Below are positions 26,635 through 35,267 of a stretch of DNA of 64,000 nucleotides, one piece after another. Source of the stretch: HK1 sp965221725 (lineage in GTDB: Bacteria > Pseudomonadota > Gammaproteobacteria > HK1). The position numbers and the translations under genes are program-made. How positions within the stretch are numbered: position 1 is the stretch's first letter; every line of letters begins with the position of its first letter. The DNA lies in contig OZ244909.1 in the NCBI GenBank assembly GCA_965221725.1, positions 1,922,001 through 1,986,000 on the forward strand. Direction: 5' to 3'. Under the pieces are notes generated by a model that did not search any database, had not been told where the DNA came from, and worked only from the letters and a program-made list of their open reading frames with translations.

Positions 26635-26956
26635 AGAGCACCTTGCCCTCGCGGAGCGCACGCGCGAGCACGTGATTGAGAGAATCGCGCCAGTAGTCGG
26701 CCTCGGCTCGGCTGAAGACCAGGATGTCCTTCGGGACGTGGAACTGCGCGAGGGCACGCCACAGGCGCGTCTCTTCAGCACCTCGGTCCCGGTCTGCGCC
26801 GAAGGGCATGGACTCGACCACGATCAGATCCACATCGGAGTCCACATCGGCATCGCCTCGGGCGCGAGAGCCGAACAGGATCACCTGTTCAGGGTCGGCT
26901 GCCTCGACAATGACCTGCGCCATACGATCAATGAGTGAGTCGTCGACCTGCGTCAT
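26621..26956 (-). CDS. MNT-type nucleotidyltransferase antitoxin
   Basis: The minimal nucleotidyltransferase fold is encoded in 111 residues. The catalytic motif is intact: ILFGSRARGDADVDSDVDLIVV has the GS-x-ARG and the two acidic residues of the D-x-D pattern. ATG at 26956 was chosen because GGAGA lies about eight bases upstream; a longer frame begins at 27214 but has no family similarity there. It pairs with the overlapping HEPN gene. Inferred role: modifies and neutralises the HEPN protein. Confidence 0.85.
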   Translation of the reverse strand: MTQVDDSLIDRMAQVIVEAADPEQVILFGSRARGDADVDSDVDLIVVESMPFGADRDRGAEETRLWRALAQFHVPKDILVFSRAEADYWRDSLNHVLARALREGKVLYERS

Positions 26957-27027
26957 GGCAATGTCTCCTTTCTTCGCATTACTACGGTCCTGCGCGACGG
27001 TGCCGCTCGTGTCGATACGGCCAAGCT

Positions 27028-30000
27028 TCATGCGCTCTCCCCATCCCTGCTCGCCGACAGTATCTCGGATTCCGCGATGACGACGCTCCCTTTTGCCTTG
27101 GCCAGCAACCGACCGAACGGATCGCGAACTTTGACCAGGCGGGGCCGGGGTGTGGCGCAATCGAAGACGACATAGAGCCAGTAGCGGTCCCGCAGGTTGC
27201 AGGCCGCCGCCCATTCGTTCTCGCTCACCTCCACCGCACCGGACCCCACACGACCCTTGACCTCGATGGCGCGGTCCACCGCCGGCCCGTGTGGGCCAGC
27301 GGGGCGCAGGGAGCGGAGGTCGAATCCCGGCCAGTCGCCGAGCCCCTCGCGGCGCGCGAGCACGGGCCGTGACACGTCCCGAACCGTGGCGCCGGCCGCT
27401 TCTTCATGGGCGCGGGCCAAATCCATGGCGATCGCCTCGACCTCCGTATCGTGCCGTTGACGCTCCTCCGCATCGTCCGTCGGCACGACCAGCGCGTGAG
27501 CGATCATCTCCGCCTCACCGGGCTCGATCAGAGAGGACTCCGCCTCCAGCAACGCCAGACCACGCTGCTTCTCTGCGACGAGCCGTCGCTGTGCTTCCCT
27601 CACTGCGGCAAGCTCGGTTTGCGCGTCCGCATCGCCTTCGCGCGCCTCGTCACTGACGCGGCGCCGCCTCGCCATCAGTTCCGCGGTCTTGTGGTCGTAG
27701 CCGCGGGCGATCCACTGGCGTCGTTCCGGCAGCGAATCCTCGACGCGCGACCGATGTTCTGCCGCCATGCGAAGCGCCGTTTCCTTCAACCACTCATCTG
27801 CGTTTTCCGTCAGTTCGCGCGCCAGCCGGGCCAGCGGCACGCCGCCCGGCGCGACGCCGGTCGCGCCCCGCAGCAGGAGCAGATGTTCCGGGGGGCAGGG
27901 CGAGATGGTGCCGTCGCTCTCCTGCCGGAGTCCGATCGGGCGGGTCTCGACCATCTCCGGCGGTTCTCCACCGAGGCGTACGACCGACACCTGGCCCAAG
28001 TGGAAGAGGTAGGGTGTCTCTGCGTGAGGATCGACGAAGATCGCGCCCCTTAGCCCCTCGCCCCCGCAGCGCGCCAGCAGGGCCGTGCGGAAGTGTTCGA
28101 ACACCGGCTCGCCGGGATGCATCCAGATAGCGTCCCCATGGTTCGGTCGGTGGACCGTCAGACGGTCACGCATCGCTTTCGGATACGTTTCCATTGCGAC
28201 CCGCAGCGCGTCGGCGGCGCCGGGCCGTTCGGGTGCGAGGTCGAACACACCGTCGGGATCGCCCTCGATCCGCAGGTCGGCCAAGGGGGCAGCGGTCTCG
28301 ACGAAACGGCGCGCATAGCCGGGAAGCAGACGGCGATATTGCTCCCGCTCCATGGCCGCGTTGATCTCCGGGAGGCGGTCGCGCACCTCACCGCCGCCGT
28401 ACAAGGCGCGCTCGCGATCGGCGATGGCGGCCACCTGCTCCGGCGTCAGACGACCATCGAGCATCTCGATGGCGTCGCGGGCGTCTGCTTCCGTCGTTGC
28501 CATCTCCAGATAGCCCTTGAGCGACAGGTTCTCGAACAGTCGTCCGACGACATCGAAGACCTTGTCCGAGCGAAGCTGCCCCCGGATCGCCTCAAGCTTG
28601 TCGAGAAGGACCTTGAGGACTCGTCCTTCGCGCGTTTCTCCGGCAATCAGATTGACGATCACGACCGGATCGTGCGCCTGCCCGTAACGATGGATGCGTC
28701 CCATGCGCTGCTCGAGACGCGCCGGGTTCCAGGGCACATCGTAGTTCGCCATCAGCCAGCAGAACTGGAGATTGATACCCTCGCCGGCAGCGTCGGTGGC
28801 GACCAGATAGGTGGCCCCACCCCGCTCCGCCGGACGCCGGAACAGCTCCACCTGAGCCTCGCGGTCGCGGTAGTCGAGCCCACCGTGGATCAGGGCGACC
28901 TGACCGGTGAATCCGAGACCTTCCAGGCGGTGCACCAGGAACTCCGCGGTATCGCGGTGCTCGGTGAAGACGATGAGCTTCTCCCGCGCGAAGTCGGGGT
29001 CGGTCATGACGGCACGCAGTTTCTCGAACTTGGAGTCCTCACCAGCCTCGGCGAGACGGCGCGCCCGGACGAGCAGGTCCTCGACCACCGCGCGTTCCTC
29101 TCGCAAATCGTTCAGCGCAGTCGCGACGAGGCCGCCGAGTGCGCTCTCCTCGAACGCCTCGTGCCCTTCCCGGTGACCCTCGTCGTCGGCATCCTCCTCG
29201 GCCGTCCGGGATTCGAAAAAGTCGGGCGTGTTCGCAATGCGCGCCTGCCGCCGTTCCAGTTCGGCGCCGCGGCCGGCCTGGACGAGCGCGATGGCCTCGT
29301 CGAGACGACCGAGGCGGCGCTCGAACGAACGCATCAGGGCGTAGGTGGAACTCGCGAGCCGACGCTGGAACACACTCATGGCAAGACGCGCAGCGGAACG
29401 GTTCAGAACACGCGCCTTGTTGTAGGTTTCGGCGATGTACTGCGTGGTCGCGTCGTAGAGTTCCTGCTCCTGCGGATTCAAGGCGTAGCTCAGGGTATCG
29501 CAGCGGCGCTGAGGGTAGAGCGGGCGACCGTCGAAATGGACCATCTCCTCCTTGGTCCGGCGGATGAAGTAGCGGCGGCGCTGTGCCTCCGGGAAGACCT
29601 CGAACGCATCCAGGGTCGCGAGCACATCCGGCGCGAGCAGGCGCCACAGGCAGTACCAGGGAAAATCCTTGCCCATGTGCGGCGTCGCGGTCAGCAGCAG
29701 AATGTTCGGTGCCGACCAGCCGATCCGCCACCGTTCATCCTGCCCGGGCAGGCCGGCCAGTGCCTCGGCGAGGCAGTAGCGATCAGTCTTGCGAACGTGG
29801 AAATCCTGCTCGCGGTCGGCGGCCAGCTTGTGGGCTTCGTCGAACACCACGAGGTCGTAGGCGCGCGCGGCGCCCGAGGCCACCGCCTCGCGCATCCGCG
29901 CCACCATGCGCTCGCCGGAGAGGGTATCGAGACTGACGATGACACGATCGCTCTCCGGGCCAACGAACGGGTTCCCGGTGCGGGCGTCGGCACCGTGGAC

Positions 30001-30354
30001 GATTCGGAACGGAAGACGAAACAGCGTACGCATTTCGCGCTCCCAGTTGCCGACCAGGCCGGCCGGCGGGACCACGAGGATGCGCGTCACAAGACGCCGC
30101 GCGAGCATTTCCCGAAGATAGAGGCCCGTCATGATCGTCTTGCCGGCGCCCGCATCGTCGGCGAGGAGGAACCGCAGCGGCCACTGACGAAGCATGTGGT
30201 CGTAGACCGCGATTCGCTGGTGCGGCAAGGGATCGATCGAGGAGATCTCGGCCGCGAAGGCCGGATTGGACAGGTAGCCGTAACTGAGGCGCGTTGCCTC
30301 GGCGACCGCAGCGACCGCCTCGGGTCTTGCCGAGAAATCAAGCGCCGGGATCAA
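27028..30354 (-). CDS. SNF2-family helicase with C-terminal DUF3883 domain
   Basis: This large DNA translocase of the defence cassette has 1,108 residues and an unbroken frame. P-loop: LADDAGAGKTIM (about residues 64-75). Helicase motif II: VVFDEAHKLAAD. Motif III: LLLTATPHMG. The C-terminal helicase half has LIHGGLDY, ATDAAGEGINLQFC and RMGRIHRYGQ. The last about 110 residues (AIEVKGRVGSGAVEVSENEWAAA...YWLYVVFDC) form a DUF3883-type domain. The start is doubtful: only TTG at 30354, 18 bases after the fbiC stop, precedes the core, with no good ribosome-binding site. Relatives I know of have extra N-terminal sequence before the conserved DPLPHQ block, so the 5' end may be truncated at the junction with fbiC. 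It is the first gene of the cassette and has no visible promoter of its own. Confidence 0.85.
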   Translation of the reverse strand: MIPALDFSARPEAVAAVAEATRLSYGYLSNPAFAAEISSIDPLPHQRIAVYDHMLRQWPLRFLLADDAGAGKTIMTGLYLREMLARRLVTRILVVPPAGLVGNWEREMRTLFRLPFRIVHGADARTGNPFVGPESDRVIVSLDTLSGERMVARMREAVASGAARAYDLVVFDEAHKLAADREQDFHVRKTDRYCLAEALAGLPGQDERWRIGWSAPNILLLTATPHMGKDFPWYCLWRLLAPDVLATLDAFEVFPEAQRRRYFIRRTKEEMVHFDGRPLYPQRRCDTLSYALNPQEQELYDATTQYIAETYNKARVLNRSAARLAMSVFQRRLASSTYALMRSFERRLGRLDEAIALVQAGRGAELERRQARIANTPDFFESRTAEEDADDEGHREGHEAFEESALGGLVATALNDLREERAVVEDLLVRARRLAEAGEDSKFEKLRAVMTDPDFAREKLIVFTEHRDTAEFLVHRLEGLGFTGQVALIHGGLDYRDREAQVELFRRPAERGGATYLVATDAAGEGINLQFCWLMANYDVPWNPARLEQRMGRIHRYGQAHDPVVIVNLIAGETREGRVLKVLLDKLEAIRGQLRSDKVFDVVGRLFENLSLKGYLEMATTEADARDAIEMLDGRLTPEQVAAIADRERALYGGGEVRDRLPEINAAMEREQYRRLLPGYARRFVETAAPLADLRIEGDPDGVFDLAPERPGAADALRVAMETYPKAMRDRLTVHRPNHGDAIWMHPGEPVFEHFRTALLARCGGEGLRGAIFVDPHAETPYLFHLGQVSVVRLGGEPPEMVETRPIGLRQESDGTISPCPPEHLLLLRGATGVAPGGVPLARLARELTENADEWLKETALRMAAEHRSRVEDSLPERRQWIARGYDHKTAELMARRRRVSDEAREGDADAQTELAAVREAQRRLVAEKQRGLALLEAESSLIEPGEAEMIAHALVVPTDDAEERQRHDTEVEAIAMDLARAHEEAAGATVRDVSRPVLARREGLGDWPGFDLRSLRPAGPHGPAVDRAIEVKGRVGSGAVEVSENEWAAACNLRDRYWLYVVFDCATPRPRLVKVRDPFGRLLAKAKGSVVIAESEILSASRDGESA

Positions 30355-30373
30355 TGGAAGCGAGACCAGCGCC

Positions 30374-33085
30374 TCACCCGACCCCGGAGCGCACCAGCGG
30401 CGCCGAGGAGTCCCGCTCGAACCGCCTTGCGCGGCGGTACACGGGTTCCGCCAGGGCGGGGGCGCGGAACGCGGCGTGGTGGCGGGCCGATGGTGCGTCC
30501 GCGTAGCGCGTCGTGCGCTGTCGCGGTTCGCGGCCGGCGCGGCGGATGATCGATTCCAGGCGTTCCGGCGGCATCTCCTGCCCGAAGCCGGCCCCGGCGG
30601 CGCGGGTGATCGACTCGTTCATGAGCGTCCCGCCGACATCGTTGGCGCCGGCCGCGAGCGCGAGCCGCATCCCTTCCGGCCCCATCTTCACCCACGAAGT
30701 CTGGATGTTCACGATCCACGGGTCGAGGACGAGCCGGGCCACCGCGTGCATCAGCATCGCCTCGCGCCGCGTCGGGCCACGCCGGGCGTGGCCGCGCCGG
30801 TACATCGGCGATTCCATGTGCACGAAGGGGAGCGGCACGAACTCGGTGAATCCGCCGGTGCGGCGGGCAAGGTCGCGCACCCGCAGCAGGTGCCGCGCCC
30901 AGTGCCGGTAGCCGTCGACATGGCCGAACATGATGGTGGCGGTGGAGCCGAGACCGACCTGGTGCGCCGACTCCATGACCTCCAGCCACTCGGCGGTGGT
31001 GATCTTGTCCGGGCAGATCACGCGGCGCACCTCGTCGTCGAGGATCTCGGCCGCAGTGCCGGGCAGCGAGCCGAGCCCCGCCTCGCGGAGCCGCTCCAGG
31101 TACGCCGGGAGCGCGATCCCCAGCGTCCGCGCCCCCTGCCAGACCTCGAGCGGCGAGAAGGCGTGCACATGCACCTCCGGCGCCGCCTCCTTCACCGCAC
31201 GGCAGATGGAGAGGTATGTCTCGCCGGTGTAGTCGGGGTGGATGCCACCCTGAAGGCAGATCTCGGTCGCACCCCGCTCCCATGCCTCGCGGGTCCGACG
31301 CCCGATCTCGGCCAGGTCGAGATCGTAGGGCCGGCCGCGCAGGTTCGCGCTCAGTCGTCCCTTGGAGAACGCGCAGAACCGGCACTTGAAGTAGCAGACG
31401 TTGGTGTAGTTGATGTTACGGTTGACGACGTAGCTCACCACCTCGCCGTTGCGCACACGACGCAAGGCGTCGGCGGCCTCGCACACCGCGCACGCCTCTC
31501 CGCCCCGGGCTTCGAACAGGCGCACGATCTGCGGCTCGTCGAGCAGCGCGCCTTCGCGCACCCGATCAAGCACGCGGGCCAGCGCAGGGGAGACGCGGGA
31601 CGCCGGCATGTCGGCCGTGCAGCGCTCCGGCCGCCAGTCCCCGGATCTCGCGGCTCGCCCCGATTCCCGCTCCGACCCCGGCCCGATGTCGGCGGGGACG
31701 ATCGGCGGAGGTGCAACGGCCGCCGGCGGAGGTGCGACGGCCGCGCTCCCCGCGAACCGTCCCGAGTCGAAATCGGTCGATCCGCCAGCGCTGTTCACCA
31801 CCGGGTCCACCGACGTTCGGGCCGCAATCGGCGTCGGGAGATCCGATGCGCGCCGGGCACTCGTGCCGTCATCAGCGACGATGCGGTGCGGCGCCGACAC
31901 CGCCTCGCCCGCATACCACCGCGTCTCGCGCCCCAACCCCTGACCGTCGCTCGCCGCGAGCACCGCGCTCCGAAGCCCGGGATCGACCCAGCGTTCGAGA
32001 TCGGCGACGAACCGCGGATGGAGCGGGAGGCGCGGCGCGAGCGACTTGCCGGCCGACTCGGTGGCGCGCTCCAGCTCCGCCAGATGCGGCCACGGCGCTT
32101 CCGGGTTCACGTGGTCGGGAGTCACCGGGGACACCCCGCCCCAGTCGTCGAGACCGGCGTCGACAAGACGCGCGAGCACCCCGGGACGCAGGTTCGGGGG
32201 GGCCTGGACGCTCGTTCCCGGCCCCAGCACGAGCCGGGCCACCGCGATGGTCCACAGGTGATCTTCGAGCGAAGGCTCCGGGGCCGCCGCCATCGGCGTG
32301 TCGGGCTTGGCCCGGAAGTTCTGCACGATCACCTCCTGAATGTGGCCGTGCCGCTCTTCCAGAGCGCGGATGGCGAGCAGCGACTCGACGCGCTCGCGGC
32401 GGGTCTCGCCGATGCCGATGAGGATCCCGGTGGTGAACGGCACCGCCAGCTCGCCCGCCCGCGCGAGCGTCGCGAGCCTCACCTCGGGATCCTTGTCCGG
32501 CGAGCCGTAGTGCGGCCCACCCTTCTCGCCCAGCCGCCGCGCGACCGATTCGAGCATGATCCCCGCCGACACCGAGACTTCGCGCAGGCGGGCCAGCTCC
32601 TCCCGGGTCATCACCCCGGGATTGACGTGCGGCAGGAGCCCGGTGTCCTCATGCACGCGCCGCGCCGCGTGAACCAGGTAATCGATGGTGGAGGAGAAAC
32701 CCGCTTCGGCCAGCCACTCACGCGCCGCCCGGTACCTGCGTTCGGGCTGATCGCCCAGGGTGAACAGGGCTTCCGTGCAGCCGGCCTCGGCGCCGCGGCG
32801 CGCAATCGCCACCGCCTCGTCCACTGCAAGGTACGGTGCGCGGACATGGCCGGGGGTCTTCGCGAAAGTGCAGTAGCGGCACACGTCGCGGCACAGCTCG
32901 GTGAGGGGGATGAAGACCTTGGGCGACCAGGTCACGACATCGCCCGCACGGCGGTCACGCACGCCGCGGGCGGCCTCCATCAGCGCCTGGGTGTCCTCGA
33001 ACCCGGCGAGCGCGAGCGCCCGAGCCTCGTCGAGCCGGCGTCCGTCCGTCACCGAATGAAGAATCGAGTCGCTGGTCATGGTCAT
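30374..33085 (-). CDS. fbiC: Fused CofG-CofH FO synthase (FbiC)
   Basis: This double radical-SAM enzyme makes the deazaflavin FO from tyrosine and the flavin precursor 5-amino-6-ribitylamino-uracil, the first committed step of F420 synthesis. The protein has 903 residues, slightly longer than mycobacterial FbiC. The N-terminal CofG half has the cluster motif CRDVCRYC and the IIGIGET-like ILIGIGETRRERVESL. The C-terminal CofH half has CYFKCRFC and ICLQGGIHPDYTG. A low-complexity linker of about 60 residues joins them (AAVAPPP repeats from duplicated 15-base units near 31705-31745). ATG at 33085 or the adjacent GTG 33088 or ATG 33079 is the likely start; an upstream ATG at 33178 is not family-like. 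The helicase begins 18 bases after its stop. Confidence 0.93.
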   Translation of the reverse strand: MTMTSDSILHSVTDGRRLDEARALALAGFEDTQALMEAARGVRDRRAGDVVTWSPKVFIPLTELCRDVCRYCTFAKTPGHVRAPYLAVDEAVAIARRGAEAGCTEALFTLGDQPERRYRAAREWLAEAGFSSTIDYLVHAARRVHEDTGLLPHVNPGVMTREELARLREVSVSAGIMLESVARRLGEKGGPHYGSPDKDPEVRLATLARAGELAVPFTTGILIGIGETRRERVESLLAIRALEERHGHIQEVIVQNFRAKPDTPMAAAPEPSLEDHLWTIAVARLVLGPGTSVQAPPNLRPGVLARLVDAGLDDWGGVSPVTPDHVNPEAPWPHLAELERATESAGKSLAPRLPLHPRFVADLERWVDPGLRSAVLAASDGQGLGRETRWYAGEAVSAPHRIVADDGTSARRASDLPTPIAARTSVDPVVNSAGGSTDFDSGRFAGSAAVAPPPAAVAPPPIVPADIGPGSERESGRAARSGDWRPERCTADMPASRVSPALARVLDRVREGALLDEPQIVRLFEARGGEACAVCEAADALRRVRNGEVVSYVVNRNINYTNVCYFKCRFCAFSKGRLSANLRGRPYDLDLAEIGRRTREAWERGATEICLQGGIHPDYTGETYLSICRAVKEAAPEVHVHAFSPLEVWQGARTLGIALPAYLERLREAGLGSLPGTAAEILDDEVRRVICPDKITTAEWLEVMESAHQVGLGSTATIMFGHVDGYRHWARHLLRVRDLARRTGGFTEFVPLPFVHMESPMYRRGHARRGPTRREAMLMHAVARLVLDPWIVNIQTSWVKMGPEGMRLALAAGANDVGGTLMNESITRAAGAGFGQEMPPERLESIIRRAGREPRQRTTRYADAPSARHHAAFRAPALAEPVYRRARRFERDSSAPLVRSGVG

Positions 33086-33403
33086 CACCGGATCCGGCTC
33101 GGGTCCGAGCCCGGACGGAGCCGCGCGGCACTCGGCCGAGTGCGTGGTGAGTACAACCGAACTGATGGCGGTGTACAAGCGTCACGGGTGAAGGGGCGAT
33201 GCCGGCAAACCGCTCTGCCCCCAATGCGCTCATTGCGGCAGGAGATCCGGCGGATGCGATTCAAGGAAGCCTACGGTGGCTGGCGCGAGAGGCTCCTTGG
33301 AGTTACCCGGCCGGCCGCCGCGGTATCCTTGTGTGCATCGCGCTTCGAAGCAGTAACGCTCACGAGGTAGTACACGCAGGAGCATTCACGGTAGCATGAA
33401 GGG
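33086..33403 (+). other. Divergent intergenic region between fbiC and mazEF
   Basis: Upstream of fbiC, on the minus strand, TTGTAC occurs twice 22 bases apart (around 33147-33178) and could belong to an fbiC promoter or operator. Otherwise I see no gene. A weak TTGTGT at 33329-33334 might serve mazE. Confidence 0.3.
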
Positions 33404-33625
33404 ATGAAGCTCAGTATCAGTCTTCAAGAGGAAGAAGTCGGATTCCTTGACGCGTACGCGTGCGCACAGGGCATCAAGTCGCGATCCGGCGTGGTCAGGG
33501 TGGCCCTGCGCCTGCTGCGCACGATGGAACTTGCTGACGATTACGCCGCAGCGTGGGCCGAGTGGGACGACAATGACGACACCAAGGTATGGAATCTGTC
33601 ATCGGGCGACGGGTTGAACGGTTGA
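33404..33625 (+). CDS. mazE: MazE-like antitoxin (ribbon-helix-helix type)
   Basis: The 73 residues start MKLSISLQEEEVGFLDAYACAQGIKSRSGVVRVALRLLR, a ribbon-helix-helix DNA-binding domain. An acidic tail with tryptophans follows (YAAAWAEWDDNDDTKVWN), which would wrap the toxin. GAAGGG lies directly before the ATG. The stop overlaps a TTG that may start the toxin gene, typical of coupled toxin-antitoxin pairs. The pair sits between fbiC and an IS remnant. Confidence 0.8.
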   Translation: MKLSISLQEEEVGFLDAYACAQGIKSRSGVVRVALRLLRTMELADDYAAAWAEWDDNDDTKVWNLSSGDGLNG

Positions 33626-33987
33626 GCGAGGCGGAGCCGGTGCGCCGGGGAGACATCTGGACGGTGGATTTCAGCGTCCCCGTCGGCGCTGAGGCAGCAT
33701 ACCGGCGACCGGCGGTGATCGCGAGCAACAACGGCGCCAACCAGAGCGCAACGACACTAAAGCGCGGGGTCGTGACCGTTGTACCGGTCACCGGCAACGT
33801 GAGCAAGATCTATCCATTCCAGGTCAGGTTGCCCGCTCACATGTGCGGCCTGTCGCGCGATTCGAAGGCACGGGCGGAACAGATTCGCGCGGTGGCGATT
33901 GAACGCCTCTACTCCCGTGTCGGTCGAGTACCGCCACGCATCATGAACGAGATCGATGATGCCCTCCGCTTGCACCTCGGTCTTTGA
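33622..33987 (+). CDS. mazF: MazF-like mRNA interferase toxin
   Basis: This endoribonuclease toxin of the MazF/PemK family reads VRRGDIWTVDFSVPVGAEAAYRRPAVIASNNGAN, then VVTVVPVTGNVSKIYPFQVRLPA, and ends in EQIRAVAIERLYSRVGRVPPRIMNEIDDALRLHLGL. All family blocks are present and unbroken. Two starts are possible: TTG 33622 overlapping the antitoxin stop, or GTG 33640, which has GAGGCGGAG in front and lies closer to the usual family start. Sequence after the stop belongs to a transposase remnant. Confidence 0.85.
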   Translation: MSEAEPVRRGDIWTVDFSVPVGAEAAYRRPAVIASNNGANQSATTLKRGVVTVVPVTGNVSKIYPFQVRLPAHMCGLSRDSKARAEQIRAVAIERLYSRVGRVPPRIMNEIDDALRLHLGL

Positions 33988-34338
33988 CGACTCGTCAGGG
34001 CATCGACGCCGACGCCATCGCTCAGACCTGCGCGGCACGCTGGCAAGTCGAACTCATCTTCAGGGAGTTGAAGTCCCACTACCGGCTCGAAGAGCTGCCG
34101 ACGCGCAAGGCGCACATCGTCGAGACACTGTTGCTCGGCGCTGTCATCACATGGCTCATCAGTCGCTGGCTACTCCTTAGCCGTGCAGGAACGATTGCGA
34201 CGTACGTCGTACAAGATGCCCGAACAGCGCTGGGCGGCGGTCTTTGCCGTGGCCGCGCCCGCGATACTCGATATCGTTGTGCTGCCGCCGAGGATATCGA
34301 AGGTCATTATCGGGTCGGCCGGATCGGATTTGCTGTGA
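33987..34338 (+). pseudogene. IS4-type transposase 3' remnant
   Basis: Right after mazF the translation reads DADAIAQTCAARWQVELIFRELKSHYRLEELPTRKAHIVETLLLGAVITWLISR, the end of an IS4-family DDE transposase. It includes the R-x3-E-x6-K signature after the aromatic position. After WLISRWLL the frame shifts; the natural continuation VQERLRRTSYKMPEQRWAAVFAVAAPAILDIVVLPP appears in another frame and ends at TGA 34336. The 5' two thirds of the transposase and the left end of the element are absent. Confidence 0.75.
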
Positions 34339-34356
34339 TTTCGGGATCACCGAGCG

Positions 34357-34371
34357 CGAAAATTTCACCGA
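34357..34371 (+). repeat. Single arm of a short palindromic element
   Basis: CGAAAATTTCACCGA is identical, as reverse complement, to 42072-42086, one arm of the palindrome inside the ABC ATPase gene. It lies just before the start of the 6-phosphogluconolactonase gene. Confidence 0.5.
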
Positions 34372-34385
34372 GTCGCCCCCCACCG

Positions 34386-35111
34386 ATGCTGGAAATCAGG
34401 ACAGGCCGTACCGATACCGACGTGGCCTTCGCGGCGGCGGCCCACATCACCGCGCGGGTGCGGGCCGCGGTGTCCGGGCAGGGGCGCTTCTGTATCGCGC
34501 TGAGTGGTGGACGCACCCCGTGGAAGATGCTTGAACGCCTGGTCGAACTGGACCTGCCGTGGAGCGATGTCCATGTATTCCAGGTCGACGAGCGCGTGGC
34601 GCCCGACGGGGATACGGACCGCAACGCCACGAGGCTGGCCGCGATCCTGGGCGCGTCCGGACTCCCGGAGGCGAACCTCCACCTCATGCCGGTGACGGAC
34701 GAGCACCCGGACCGAGCATGCGACGCCTATGCGCAGACCATCGCCCGACACACCCGCGGGGGTGGTCTCGATCTGGTACACCTCGGGCTCGGCGAGGATG
34801 GCCATACCGCTTCGCTGGTGCCCGGCGATCCGGTGCTCGACCTCACCGGGCGGGATGTCGCGCTGGCCGGACCCTACCAGGGCCGGCTGCGGATGACGCT
34901 GACCCTGGCGGCAATCGACCGGGCCGCGGAGCGCATGTGGGTGGCCACCGGCGCCTCGAAGGCGCAGATGCTGGCCCGGCTGCGGGCGGGCGACGCGACG
35001 ATTCCGGCCGGCCGCGTCACCCATCGGGGCTCGGTGGTCTTCGCCGACGAGGCGGCGGTGACCCTCGGGACCTCGGCAGGCATCGCGTCGAACCACGACA
35101 CGGCGCCGTAA
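34386..35111 (+). CDS. pgl: 6-phosphogluconolactonase
   Basis: This enzyme hydrolyses 6-phosphogluconolactone, the product of glucose-6-phosphate oxidation, to 6-phosphogluconate in the cytoplasm. The 241 residues carry the DevB/NagB-like pattern: IALSGGRTPWKMLERLV, DVHVFQVDERVAPDGDTDRNATRL and the catalytic LVHLGLGEDGHTASLVPG. ATG at 34386 gives the family start; the open frame extends back through the transposase remnant to 33984, but that part is unrelated. The next gene on the same strand is F420-dependent glucose-6-phosphate dehydrogenase, so the two successive steps are encoded together. The native promoter may have been displaced by the IS remnant. Confidence 0.92.
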   Translation: MLEIRTGRTDTDVAFAAAAHITARVRAAVSGQGRFCIALSGGRTPWKMLERLVELDLPWSDVHVFQVDERVAPDGDTDRNATRLAAILGASGLPEANLHLMPVTDEHPDRACDAYAQTIARHTRGGGLDLVHLGLGEDGHTASLVPGDPVLDLTGRDVALAGPYQGRLRMTLTLAAIDRAAERMWVATGASKAQMLARLRAGDATIPAGRVTHRGSVVFADEAAVTLGTSAGIASNHDTAP

Positions 35112-35163
35112 CGCAGTGACCGGACACCCATGCGCCGTCCGGTCAGTGATCACGTCCACGATC

Positions 35164-35250
35164 AACCCGGATTTCTCACCGGCCCTCGAATCGGAGCCAT
35201 TCAGGCTTGAGCGGTTTTCCGATCCTTGCCGATAACCAGTGAGAAATGCG
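35164..35250 (+). repeat. Dispersed intergenic repeat, copy 2 with inverted ends
   Basis: The copy begins with AACCCGGATTTCTCAC (35164-35179) and ends with GTGAGAAATGCG (from 35240), a partial inverted copy. The block 35186-35230 is a near-identical inverted copy of 2641-2686. It fills the gap between pgl and fgd. Confidence 0.6.
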
Positions 35251-35267
35251 AACCAGGGAGGGACATC

